Positions 34,209-42,814 of a stretch of 64,000 nucleotides of DNA are shown in pieces (position 1 is the first letter of the stretch; every line of letters starts with the position of its first letter). A model generated the notes under the pieces. That model did not search any database and was not told the origin of the DNA. It worked only from the letters and a program-made list of their open reading frames with translations. Origin of the DNA: Novosphingobium sp. PhB165 (lineage in GTDB: Bacteria > Pseudomonadota > Alphaproteobacteria > Sphingomonadales > Sphingomonadaceae). The stretch covers positions 1 to 64,000 of the forward strand of contig NZ_SLVB01000013.1 in NCBI RefSeq assembly GCF_004341845.1, read 5' to 3'. A program made the translations under genes and the position numbers.

Positions 34209-35191
34209 GCCCGTTTCGCTATGCCCGCGCCGCCGATGTCAGCGATGCCGTGCGGCAAGCGCAGGCTGCCGGGTCCCGCTTCCTCGGCGGCGGGACCAAT
34301 CTGGTTGACCTCATGCGCGAGACAGTCGAGCGCCCCACTGCTCTCGTCGACGTCACCGGCATGCCCGCCGATATCGGTGAAAGCGCCGATGGCGGGCTCG
34401 TAATCGGCGCCGCTGCGCGCAATACCGCGGTTGCCGAGCATCCACTGATCCGCACCCGCTATCCCATGCTCTCGCGCGCCATCGTCGCGGGCGCCAGCGC
34501 GCAGATCCGCAATATGGCAACGGTCGGCGGCAACCTGCTCCAGCGCACGCGCTGTGCCTATTTCTACGACAACGGCGGGTCCCGCTGTAACAAGCGCCAG
34601 CCCGGCGAGGGCTGCGATGCCATCGACGGCTTCAACCGCTACCACGCAATTCTCGGCGCATCCCCTTCCTGCGTCGCTGTCCATCCGTCCGATATGTGCG
34701 TGGCGCTTGCGGCGCTCGACGCGGCCGTGAATGTGGAAAGCGTGCACGGCGCGCGCAGTCTCCCCTTCGCCGAGCTCCACCGCCTGCCCGGCGATCTTCC
34801 GCAGATAGACACATGCCTGGAGCCCGGCGAACTCATCACCGCCCTGGTCCTGCCCCCGCTCCCCATTGCCCGGCACTCCACTTACCGCAAGGTGCGCGAC
34901 CGCTCGAGCTATGCCTTTGCACTGATCTCGGTCGCTGCGGCGCTGGACGTGCAGGACGGCATCATCACCGATGTCCGTCTCGCACTGGGCGGGGTAGCGC
35001 ACAAACCGTGGCGCGCTCACGAGGCTGAAGCACTGATACGCGGCAAACCACCGGAACCGGCCGTCTTTCTCGCCGCAGCAGATGCGGAACTGTCCGCAGC
35101 CCAGCCGCTGCCGGGCAACCGTTTCAAGATCGAACTGGCGCGTCGCACGATCGCAGCCGTGTTGAGCGAACTGGCAGGAGAGCAGGCATGA
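34205..35191 (+). CDS. Aldehyde/xanthine oxidoreductase FAD subunit with 4Fe-4S insert (PaoB-like)
   Basis: A 328-residue FAD-binding subunit. The FAD loops are F-L-G-G-G-T-N-L (27-34) and N-M-A-T-V-G-G-N (103-110). A segment with Cys117, Cys128, Cys137 and Cys156 follows; this four-cysteine insert is characteristic of PaoB and 4-hydroxybenzoyl-CoA reductase-like FAD subunits and binds a 4Fe-4S cluster. The C-terminal CO-dehydrogenase-flavoprotein-like domain ends near residue 320. ATGA overlaps at both ends couple it with the small and large subunits. Confidence 0.92.
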   Translation: MSPFRYARAADVSDAVRQAQAAGSRFLGGGTNLVDLMRETVERPTALVDVTGMPADIGESADGGLVIGAAARNTAVAEHPLIRTRYPMLSRAIVAGASAQIRNMATVGGNLLQRTRCAYFYDNGGSRCNKRQPGEGCDAIDGFNRYHAILGASPSCVAVHPSDMCVALAALDAAVNVESVHGARSLPFAELHRLPGDLPQIDTCLEPGELITALVLPPLPIARHSTYRKVRDRSSYAFALISVAAALDVQDGIITDVRLALGGVAHKPWRAHEAEALIRGKPPEPAVFLAAADAELSAAQPLPGNRFKIELARRTIAAVLSELAGEQA

Positions 35192-37521
35192 GCATCGCAA
35201 AAGACGCCAAGCAGGCGGCCCAGGGCGCAATGCAGGGAATGATGGCCAAGGCCGTTGCGCTGGCGCCCGACAGCTGGGTTCCCGGTGGCAAGCCCGACCC
35301 GCTGATCCAGCATCGCCATGGCCACGTCGGCCAGCCCGTCTCCCGCATCGACGGCCCGCTCAAGGTAACGGGCAATGCACGGTTCGCGGCCGAATTCTCA
35401 TTCGAAGGCATGGTTTACGGCGCGCTTTCCTACGCCACGATCGCGCGCGGCCGCGTCACTGCTTTGGATACTGCCGAGGCAGAAGCGGCGCCCGGCGTGG
35501 TCGCAGTGATGACGCATCTCAATGCCCCGCGCCTGAATCCGCCGCCGGTGTTCATGTCGGCTGCCAAGGCGGCCGGCGGGGACGATCTGCCGGTGATGCA
35601 GGATGATCGGGTACACTGGAACGGCCAGCCCATCGCCGTTGTTCTGGCCGAGACGCAGGAGCAGGCCGATCATGCCGCTTCGCTTGTCCGCGCGACGTAT
35701 GCGCAAGAGCCCCCCATCACCAGCTTCGCGCAGGCCATGGCGCAGGGCACTGCGCCCGGCCTGTTCATGGGGCAGCCGCTCCACAATGCCAGCGGCGATG
35801 CCGAGGCCGCCCTCGCCGCAGCAGAAGTGCGGATCGATCGCACCTATCGAACGCCGCGCCACAATCACAATGCCATCGAGCTTCACGCCGCAACCGTCGC
35901 CTGGGACGGCGACACACTGCGCATTCACGATGCTTCCCAACTCGTCGCCCACACCGCCTGGTCGATTGCGCGCATGTTCGGGATAGAGGAGAACCAGGTC
36001 GTCGTCACGTCACCCTTCGTTGGCGGCGGCTTCGGGGGCAAGTGTCTGTGGCAGCATCAGATCATCGCCGCTGCCGCGGCAAAGTTGGCGGGGCGCCCGG
36101 TCCGCCTCGTGCTCTCGCGAGAGGGTGTCTACCGGCTGGTCGGCGGGCGATCGCTGACAGAGCAGCGCGTCGCTCTCGGCGCAAACCGCGAAGGCCAACT
36201 CGCGGCGCTGATCCATACGGGCACCACCGCCAAGACCAGGCACAACGTCCTCCCCGAACCCTTTATCATGCCCACGCGAAGCGCCTACGCCGCCGAGAAC
36301 CTGCTGCTCGATGTGCAGACCGTGGAACTGGACATGCTGGCCAACACCTTCATGCGCGCGCCGGGAGAATCCGTCGGCACCTTTGCGCTGGAGAGCGCCA
36401 TGGATGAACTTGCCGAAGCGCTCGGCATGGATCCCATTGAACTGCGCCTGCGCAACGAGCCGGAGAAGGATCCCCTCTCCGGCCTGCCCTTCTCCTCGCG
36501 CCACTTGTCCGAGAGCTGGCGCGCCGGGGCCGAGCGCTTCGGCTGGCACTTGCGCAGTCCGCGCCCCGCAGCTCACCGCGACGGGGAATGGCTGGTCGGC
36601 ATGGGCTGCGCCACCGGCACTTATCCGTATTACCGCATGCCCGGCGGCGCCGCGCGGATCACGCTGACCGACGAGGGCCGCGCCGCGGTGGATATCGCTG
36701 CGCACGAAATGGGCATGGGCACTGCGACTGCCCAAACGCAAGTCGCGGCCGAACGTCTGGGCCTCCCCCTCGATGCGGTTGCGTTCAACTATGGCGATTC
36801 CACTCTTCCCGGCGTGGTGCTGGCGGGAGGATCCCAGCAGACCGCGTCCATCGGTGCCTCGGTTATCGCAGCGCACCGCGCGCTGGTGAGAGAACTGCTG
36901 CGGATCGCCGGGAACGATTCCCCTCTCGCAGGGCTCGGTCCGGACGAAGTGGCCGGGCGCGACGGGGGCCTCTGCAAGCACGACGCGCCCGATCGCCAGG
37001 AAAGCTATGCCTCGATTCTCCGGCGCGCCGGGCAGAAAAGCCTCACCGTCGAGGCGAGGCCGCCCGATCCGCTCGAAACCATGCACTGGTCGATGCACAG
37101 TCATGCCGCGATGTTCTGCGAAGTGCGCGTGAATGCGGTGACAGGCGAGCCGCGCATCAGCCGCTTCCTCGGATCGTTCGACTGCGGGCGCATCCTCAAT
37201 CCGAAGACTGCCGCCAGCCAATTTCGGGGCGGCATCATCATGGGCATGGGCCTTGCGCTGATGGAGGAGACCCAGTTCGACGAGCGCAGCGGACGGGTGA
37301 TGAACCCCAGCCTCTCGGAATATCACGTACCCGTGCACATGGACGTTCCGGAAATCGACGTGATCTGGAATGACATAGCCGATCCCCACACCCCGATGGG
37401 CGCCCGCGGCATCGGCGAGATCGGGATAACCGGCACCGCCGCTGCCATTGCCAATGCGGTCTACAACGCCACGGGCAAACGGGTGCGCGATCTGCCGATC
37501 ACGCTCGATAAATTGCTTTGA
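35188..37521 (+). CDS. Aldehyde/xanthine oxidoreductase molybdenum subunit (PaoC-like)
   Basis: A 777-residue molybdopterin-binding subunit. The N-terminal aldehyde oxidase a/b hammerhead starts at G-H-V-G-Q-P-V-S-R-I-D-G (about 45), the cofactor-binding half contains V-G-G-G-F-G-G-K and M-R-A-P-G-E, and the catalytic Glu744 lies in G-I-G-E-I-G. The M-R-A-P-G-E form and the overall order match PaoC, which oxidises aromatic aldehydes. Its first 30 residues are an Ala/Gln/Met-rich helix. No PaoD/XdhC-type cofactor insertase or MobA-like gene follows, unlike the usual arrangement. Substrate: probably an aldehyde, by family. Confidence 0.92.
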   Translation: MSIAKDAKQAAQGAMQGMMAKAVALAPDSWVPGGKPDPLIQHRHGHVGQPVSRIDGPLKVTGNARFAAEFSFEGMVYGALSYATIARGRVTALDTAEAEAAPGVVAVMTHLNAPRLNPPPVFMSAAKAAGGDDLPVMQDDRVHWNGQPIAVVLAETQEQADHAASLVRATYAQEPPITSFAQAMAQGTAPGLFMGQPLHNASGDAEAALAAAEVRIDRTYRTPRHNHNAIELHAATVAWDGDTLRIHDASQLVAHTAWSIARMFGIEENQVVVTSPFVGGGFGGKCLWQHQIIAAAAAKLAGRPVRLVLSREGVYRLVGGRSLTEQRVALGANREGQLAALIHTGTTAKTRHNVLPEPFIMPTRSAYAAENLLLDVQTVELDMLANTFMRAPGESVGTFALESAMDELAEALGMDPIELRLRNEPEKDPLSGLPFSSRHLSESWRAGAERFGWHLRSPRPAAHRDGEWLVGMGCATGTYPYYRMPGGAARITLTDEGRAAVDIAAHEMGMGTATAQTQVAAERLGLPLDAVAFNYGDSTLPGVVLAGGSQQTASIGASVIAAHRALVRELLRIAGNDSPLAGLGPDEVAGRDGGLCKHDAPDRQESYASILRRAGQKSLTVEARPPDPLETMHWSMHSHAAMFCEVRVNAVTGEPRISRFLGSFDCGRILNPKTAASQFRGGIIMGMGLALMEETQFDERSGRVMNPSLSEYHVPVHMDVPEIDVIWNDIADPHTPMGARGIGEIGITGTAAAIANAVYNATGKRVRDLPITLDKLL

Positions 37522-37697
37522 CGTTTCGCCTGCGCCAATCTTGGAAACCCATTCGCGACCTCAAAGCCTCTGGCTCGAACTGGCGCCGTGCGAGGGGCAG
37601 CGCGATGCCCTGGCGTTCCGGGCGTAGGGTCCCCTAACTACGCCGCGCGCGGGCGCGTACACGAAAGCAGGCGGTGCCAGCCAAACTTCTTTCCATT

Positions 37698-39578
37698 TCA
37701 ATTAGCCAAGCCGCAAACTTCAACCAATAACTTCGCCAACTCATCTATCGAATAAGGCTTGTGCAGCAACTTGAAATCTTGGCTGGGTTCTTCAGCGAGA
37801 ACATGGCTGTAGCCGCTAGTCAGCACCACTTTGACATTGGGCCAACGGGCACGCACCTTTCTGCCGAGTTCGACCCCGTCAATTCCCGGCATAACGACAT
37901 CGGTAAAGACGACGTCGATCGCCTCATGCTCCCTTTCCAGCACGGCGAGGGCCTCGGATGCGCTGGCCGCATAGAACGTCTTGTAACCAAGGTCCACGAG
38001 CAGCTGCGAAGCAAACTCGCCCACTTGGTCATTGTCCTCCACAATCAGTATACTCGCTTCGGTTGCTGACGTTGGATTTTCGACCAAAGACCTCTGGAGT
38101 TCCTGCGAAGCCTCGACCCGGATCAGGTAGAGGCTAATTGTAGTGCCCTGCCCCAATTCACTATCTATGCCGATTTCGCCGCCGGACTGCTTCGTGAAGC
38201 CGTAAACCTGACTCAGCCCCAGACCTGTTCCCTTGCCAATTTCCTTCGTGGTGAAGAAGGGCTCGAAAATATGATCGAGCTGATCAGCGGGTATGCCCGA
38301 TCCATCATCGGCAACGGATATTCTGACGAATTTTCCCTCTGAACCGGCATGGCTACGCAGCGGCGGAATCGCCTCGACCGCGTCGATCCCGATGACCAGT
38401 CGACCTTCTCCGTTCATCGCATCGCGCGCGTTCACTGCCATGTTCACAACTGCCGTTTCGAACTGACTGACATCGACTTCGACATAACAGGATCCGACAT
38501 CACCATCGACGCGCAGGTCGATCCTCGAGCCGACGACTGTTCGGATCATATCCGCTATGGCAGTCACCCTCACGGCAGGGTCAAAGACCTCCGGGCGCAG
38601 CGCTTGTCGTCGTGCGAAGGCAAGGAGTTGGCCGGTGAGTTTGGCCGCGCGGTCAGCCGTTTCAGCGATAGCAGTGACATATTTTTGCTGTTTTTCCGGA
38701 GTGATATTCGGACGGGCCAGCAAATCCGCAGACGAGCGTATGATCGTCAGAAGATTATTGAAATCATGGGCAACTCCGCCAGTCAGTTGCCCGATCGCTT
38801 CCATCTTCTGCATATGACGAATCTGGTTCTCGGAAACCATCAACTCCAGCGAGCGTTCTTCGACGCGCTTTTCCAGAGTCTCATTGAAATGTCGCAAAGC
38901 CGCCTCGACATCACGCTGGTGCTCTTCGGCTTGACGCAAAGCTTTGCAGGTGCGCTCCAGTTCCTGTTCCCGTACACGCAGAGATTCTTCGGCAATCGTC
39001 CGCTCGAGAAGATCCGCCGCCTGCCGCGCCACGATGTCGAGCAGGCGAATATCGCGTTCTGACGGTTGATGCGGCTCGGCCCAATGTGTCGAGATCATCC
39101 CAAGCAGACGTCCACTGCGCGAGAGGAGCGGTGTCGTCTGAGCGGATCGAATTCCTGCGCGGCGGAAAGCGGTCAGATCCTCCGTCCCGGCAATATCCCG
39201 CCATTCCTCAAAATCAGGGATGATCGCGCGCTGGCCGAGCTTGAGGGCCATTGTACAACTGCTGTAGGCGGCGGGGCTCACCCACTGCCAGAACTCGACG
39301 GCCTCGGGTGGCAGGCCGCGGTGGCTCAAGAGTTGAAGTTTCCCGCCATTCCCAGCAGGATCATCCGGCGGACACAGCAACTGCATCGTCCCGAATTGCG
39401 AGCGCGTAATCGATACCGCAGCGTCCACGATCTTCCCGTAAAGGCGGGTAAGATCATGTTCACCGATCAGCTCGACACTGATGGTGTGAAGGAGCTCGAT
39501 ATCGGTAAAATCGCACCCGGACGCATTAGTCGTACCGACAACCGACGCTGCGAAATTAGCACTCAGAACATCGGTCAT
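37698..39578 (-). CDS. Hybrid sensor histidine kinase (GAF - HisKA - HATPase - receiver)
   Basis: A 626-residue soluble hybrid kinase. Residues about 30-195 form a GAF domain, 200-255 a coiled coil, His271 in G-G-V-A-H-D-F-N-N-L-L is the phospho-acceptor, the ATPase domain follows (N-x-x-x-N-A-R-D-A-M, D-x-G-x-G-I and G-K-G-T-G-L-G-L boxes, about 330-490), and a receiver domain with F-T-D-V-V-M-P closes the protein (505-622). No membrane segment is present, so it senses a cytoplasmic ligand or redox state through GAF. ATG 39578 is preferred over a frame reaching 39680. It is divergent from the catalase gene. Confidence 0.9.
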   Translation of the reverse strand: MTDVLSANFAASVVGTTNASGCDFTDIELLHTISVELIGEHDLTRLYGKIVDAAVSITRSQFGTMQLLCPPDDPAGNGGKLQLLSHRGLPPEAVEFWQWVSPAAYSSCTMALKLGQRAIIPDFEEWRDIAGTEDLTAFRRAGIRSAQTTPLLSRSGRLLGMISTHWAEPHQPSERDIRLLDIVARQAADLLERTIAEESLRVREQELERTCKALRQAEEHQRDVEAALRHFNETLEKRVEERSLELMVSENQIRHMQKMEAIGQLTGGVAHDFNNLLTIIRSSADLLARPNITPEKQQKYVTAIAETADRAAKLTGQLLAFARRQALRPEVFDPAVRVTAIADMIRTVVGSRIDLRVDGDVGSCYVEVDVSQFETAVVNMAVNARDAMNGEGRLVIGIDAVEAIPPLRSHAGSEGKFVRISVADDGSGIPADQLDHIFEPFFTTKEIGKGTGLGLSQVYGFTKQSGGEIGIDSELGQGTTISLYLIRVEASQELQRSLVENPTSATEASILIVEDNDQVGEFASQLLVDLGYKTFYAASASEALAVLEREHEAIDVVFTDVVMPGIDGVELGRKVRARWPNVKVVLTSGYSHVLAEEPSQDFKLLHKPYSIDELAKLLVEVCGLAN

Positions 39579-39903
39579 TATTGCACTCGGGAAAAGCGAA
39601 AGTCGCGAACGCATAGCATACCAGGGACCATTGAACACGCACGCGTTTACCGCTTCGCGCATTTCGGCGGTCCGGCACATAACTTCTAAACAATTTCAAC
39701 CTAAATGAACAGAAGCGTGTCGAGGCTGAAAGCGGGGTTAACATCAGCACAGTCGACAAGGCTTTACGGGATGCGCCAGAATACACTCATTATGGGACGA
39801 GGCGAACGTTTGCCTGGGAACATCGGCTCCATCGCGCGACTTTGAGAAGGGAGCTCGCCAGGCGCACGCATGCTACCTCGGCTACCGTTCAGGAGATGTC
39901 CAC
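39579..39903. other. Divergent promoter region between histidine kinase and catalase
   Basis: A 325-base spacer. GGAAC near 39819 followed 18 bases later by CTTT resembles an EcfG-type site for the catalase but the spacer is too long to trust. AGGAGA precedes the catalase ATG. Short frames on both strands lack support. Confidence 0.4.
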
Positions 39904-42054
39904 ATGCCCTCCCCCAAGGATGATCGCAGCCCTGCCATGGATAACGCGCTCGGCAGCATTCCTCCTGGCTCCGGGCAAGACAAAGTTGAAGCCCATGCCG
40001 GCAATGCAGGAGAACTCCATCAGGATGTGGCCGGAAAGCAGACTTCTCCAAGCGCTTATCTCACGGACAATTTCGGGCATCGGATTTCTGACAATCAGAA
40101 CAGTCTGAAAGCCGGCGAACGCGGACCGGCACTTCTGGAAGATTTTATCCTCCGGGAGAAGATCTTCCATTTCGATCACGAACGCATTCCCGAGCGCATC
40201 GTCCACGCCCGGGGGAGCGGTGCACATGGCGTGTTCGAGTGCACTCAAGCCATCCCTGAGCTGACCAAGGCGTCGATCTTTCAGGAGGCCGGCAAGACGT
40301 GCCCGGTCTTCGTGCGCTTCTCGACCGTCGCCGGCGGCGCGGGATCGGTCGACACGCCTCGCGATGTGCGTGGTTTCGCGGTCAAATTCTACACCGAGAC
40401 GGGCAACTGGGACTTGGTGGGCAACAACATCCCGGTCTTCTTCATCCAGGATGCCATCAAGTTCCCGGATCTGGTCCATTCGGTGAAGATGGAGGCGGAT
40501 CGCGGCTATCCGCAAGCCGCATCGGCGCATGATACCTTCTGGGACTTCGTCTCGCTGATGCCGGAATCGCTGCACATGATCATGTGGGCCATGTCCGACC
40601 GGGCGATTCCCCGTTCCTTTCGAATGATGGAAGGTTTCGGCGTGCACACCTTCCGCTTCGTCAACGAAAGCGGAGAGGGCAAGTTCGTCAAGTTCCATTG
40701 GCGGCCTGTACTGGGCATGGAATCGCTGGTCTGGGACGAGGCGGTGAAGATCGCCGGTGCCGATCCCGATTTCCACCGGCGCGACTTGTTCGAAGCGATT
40801 GCCGGTGGCGGATTCCCTGCCTGGGATCTGGGCGTGCAGGTCTTCGACGAGGAATGGGCCGCCGGGCAGCCTTACGACGTGCTCGATGCGACGAAGCTGA
40901 TCCCTGAAGAGGAGATTCCGCTGCAAGTGGTCGGCAGGCTCACGCTCGACCGCAATGTCGACAATTTCTTCGCCGAAACCGAGCAAGTGGCTTTCTTGCC
41001 CAGCAACGTGATCCCCGGCATCGATTTCACCAACGATCCGCTGTTGCAAGGCCGCCTGTTCTCTTATCTGGACACCCAGAAGTCGCGGCTGGGTACAACC
41101 AACTTCCACCAGATCCCCATCAATGCGCCCAAGTGCCCGTTCCACAATTTCCAGCGCGACGGCATGATGCAGACCCTGGTGCCCACCGGCCGCGCCAATT
41201 ACGAGCCGAACAGTCTGGCGCAAGCGGGAGAGGATGCCGGCCCACGCGCGTGCCCGGACACTGGTTTCGCCAGCTTCCCCGAAAATGCCGAACGTAATGA
41301 CCCGGCCGAAAAGCTGCGCATCCGCGCGGAGCTGTTTGCCGATCATTACAGTCAGGCTGCGCTGTTCTATCACTCGCAGACCGAAAATGAGCAGGCGCAC
41401 ATCGCCTCGGCCATCGTCTTCGAACTATCGAAAGTCGCTCTTGCGCACGTGCGGCTGCGGGTCGTCGCACATTTGCGCAACATCGATGAGGACCTTGCCC
41501 GGCGTGTCGCCGAAGGGCTCGCCATCGACGTGCCTGAAAAGGCCAAAGCGGCGCGCGCGCCGATCCAGATGAAACCCTCAGATGCGCTCTCGATTCAGAA
41601 GAAAGCGCTCGACACGCTGCAAGGGCGCAAGATCGGCATCCTTTTCGCTGAAGGGTCAGACAAGGCGGCGATCGACAGTCTCAAGAAAGATATCGAGAGT
41701 GCAGGTGGAACCGCCTTTCTGGTGGCACCCAAAGTCGGCGGCATCCCCGTTAAAGGCGGAACACTGGAGGCCGACGGCCAGCTCGCTGGTTCTCCTTCGG
41801 TCATCTTCGACGCAGTCGCCTCGATCCTGATGCCGGAGGCGGCAGAGAAATTGGCGACGCAAGGCGCAGCCGTGCAATGGTTCATGGACGCCTATGGTCA
41901 TTGCAAGACGATTGCCCATTGCCCCGGGACACAAGTGATCCTCGATAAGGCCGGTGTCCAAAAGGACGAAGGCGTCATTCCCGTCAGCGATTTTCTGAAG
42001 CGCGGCGCGAGCAGAAACTGGGGCCGCGAGCCCAAAGTCCGCGATCTGGCCTGA
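39904..42054 (+). CDS. katE: Large-subunit catalase, HPII/KatE type
   Basis: A 716-residue clade-2 catalase, which decomposes hydrogen peroxide. The distal His101 lies in V-H-A-R-G-S-G-A-H-G, the Asn in W-D-L-V-G-N-N, and the haem-ligand Tyr388 in R-L-F-S-Y-L-D-T-Q. The long N-terminal arm (1-80) and the C-terminal class-I-amidotransferase-like (DJ-1/PfpI fold) domain (about 570-700) are typical of HPII and absent from small catalases. Length agrees with the family. The start follows AGGAGA. It is the kind of gene usually under general-stress control. Confidence 0.95.
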   Translation: MPSPKDDRSPAMDNALGSIPPGSGQDKVEAHAGNAGELHQDVAGKQTSPSAYLTDNFGHRISDNQNSLKAGERGPALLEDFILREKIFHFDHERIPERIVHARGSGAHGVFECTQAIPELTKASIFQEAGKTCPVFVRFSTVAGGAGSVDTPRDVRGFAVKFYTETGNWDLVGNNIPVFFIQDAIKFPDLVHSVKMEADRGYPQAASAHDTFWDFVSLMPESLHMIMWAMSDRAIPRSFRMMEGFGVHTFRFVNESGEGKFVKFHWRPVLGMESLVWDEAVKIAGADPDFHRRDLFEAIAGGGFPAWDLGVQVFDEEWAAGQPYDVLDATKLIPEEEIPLQVVGRLTLDRNVDNFFAETEQVAFLPSNVIPGIDFTNDPLLQGRLFSYLDTQKSRLGTTNFHQIPINAPKCPFHNFQRDGMMQTLVPTGRANYEPNSLAQAGEDAGPRACPDTGFASFPENAERNDPAEKLRIRAELFADHYSQAALFYHSQTENEQAHIASAIVFELSKVALAHVRLRVVAHLRNIDEDLARRVAEGLAIDVPEKAKAARAPIQMKPSDALSIQKKALDTLQGRKIGILFAEGSDKAAIDSLKKDIESAGGTAFLVAPKVGGIPVKGGTLEADGQLAGSPSVIFDAVASILMPEAAEKLATQGAAVQWFMDAYGHCKTIAHCPGTQVILDKAGVQKDEGVIPVSDFLKRGASRNWGREPKVRDLA

Positions 42055-42230
42055 AGGCGGCCGCGAGGCGGCCGGCCGGAGCTGGAAGGTTCGCCAAAAC
42101 TCTGTTCACAGATGTATTGGCTTCGCCCGATCGCGGCCGATATGCCGCTCATGCATCGCAGTTCGCCCGGAAATTGGACAAGTCAGCCTAGTGGCTATCG
42201 CTTGTCGTTGTGGCGACTGCCGGGCACAGC

Positions 42231-42262
42231 AAAAGGCCGCTCTTCCAAACGAAGAGCGGCCT
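42231..42262 (-). terminator. Rho-independent terminator of the CsbD-like gene
   Basis: A 12-bp perfect stem (42234-42245 with 42251-42262, arm AGGCCGCTCTTC) and 5-base loop. On the minus strand it is followed by TTTT, about ten bases after the CsbD-like stop. It may also slow transcription coming from katE on the plus strand. Confidence 0.75.
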
Positions 42263-42272
42263 CAATGTGTTC

Positions 42273-42452
42273 TTAGGCCTTATCAGAACCCGGCTTGCCC
42301 GTCTTGGGGGGCTTGCCGTCCTCGATGCGGCCTTCATTTCGCAGATCGCGGCCTTCCTGTGCCTTCTGCTGGCTCTTGGCCGACTTGCCGTGCTCGTTGG
42401 CTTCTTCCTTCACGTAGCCGGCTGCTTCCTTGATTTCACCTTTAATGCTCAT
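42273..42452 (-). CDS. CsbD-like small stress protein
   Basis: A 59-residue, very hydrophilic protein starting M-S-I-K-G-E-I-K-E-A-A-G-Y-V-K-E-E-A, which resembles the CsbD family of general-stress proteins in its first half; the second half is Lys/Gly/Gln-rich and disordered-looking. GGAGAG lies seven bases before ATG 42452, and a clean terminator follows the stop. A frame to 42524 is not supported. Function of CsbD-like proteins is unknown. Confidence 0.8.
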   Translation of the reverse strand: MSIKGEIKEAAGYVKEEANEHGKSAKSQQKAQEGRDLRNEGRIEDGKPPKTGKPGSDKA

Positions 42453-42814
42453 CGAACTCTCCTGTGGCACTTCATGTGGCCTGCTACTGAAGTGCACGAG
42501 ACGCGAAAAAGGTCCCAAGAACACGCTTGGTATCGGATTGAACGCGGCAAGGCGCGCTATATCCGAGATGCCGCAGTTATGAGCTGCCTAAGAGCGACAG
42601 TTCCGAACGGAATAGCGGCGCGCTCTTTTTAAGCCCCCGATGCTGCCAGCGATGTCGCAGCGTGGCAATCGGCGGCATGCCGGTGCAAGGCCTGGGTGCG
42701 CATCAAATGATATTTCCATATGTTTGCGATGCGGCGCGTTGTCCAATTGCCGTAGGCGGCTCCCCTTCGGATCGTCTGCGTTTCGATTGCTCACGCAAAG
42801 TTGACCGCTCAGTC
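42453..42814. other. Intergenic region, no gene recognised
   Basis: A 362-base spacer between two minus-strand genes; it must hold the promoter of the CsbD-like gene. No EcfG-like site of acceptable spacing, terminator or convincing small gene was found. Confidence 0.35.

Noticed and set aside
36010..37389. 459-codon minus-strand frame inside the molybdenum subunit
   Set aside because: Shadow of a clear PaoC-like gene; His/Arg-rich translation typical of antisense GC-rich frames.
39819..39846. GGAAC-N18-CTTT before katE
   Set aside because: Spacer too long and -10 imperfect; kept only as a note.
39889..41400. 503-codon minus-strand frame opposite katE
   Set aside because: Antisense of a textbook catalase; no start signal and no recognisable product.
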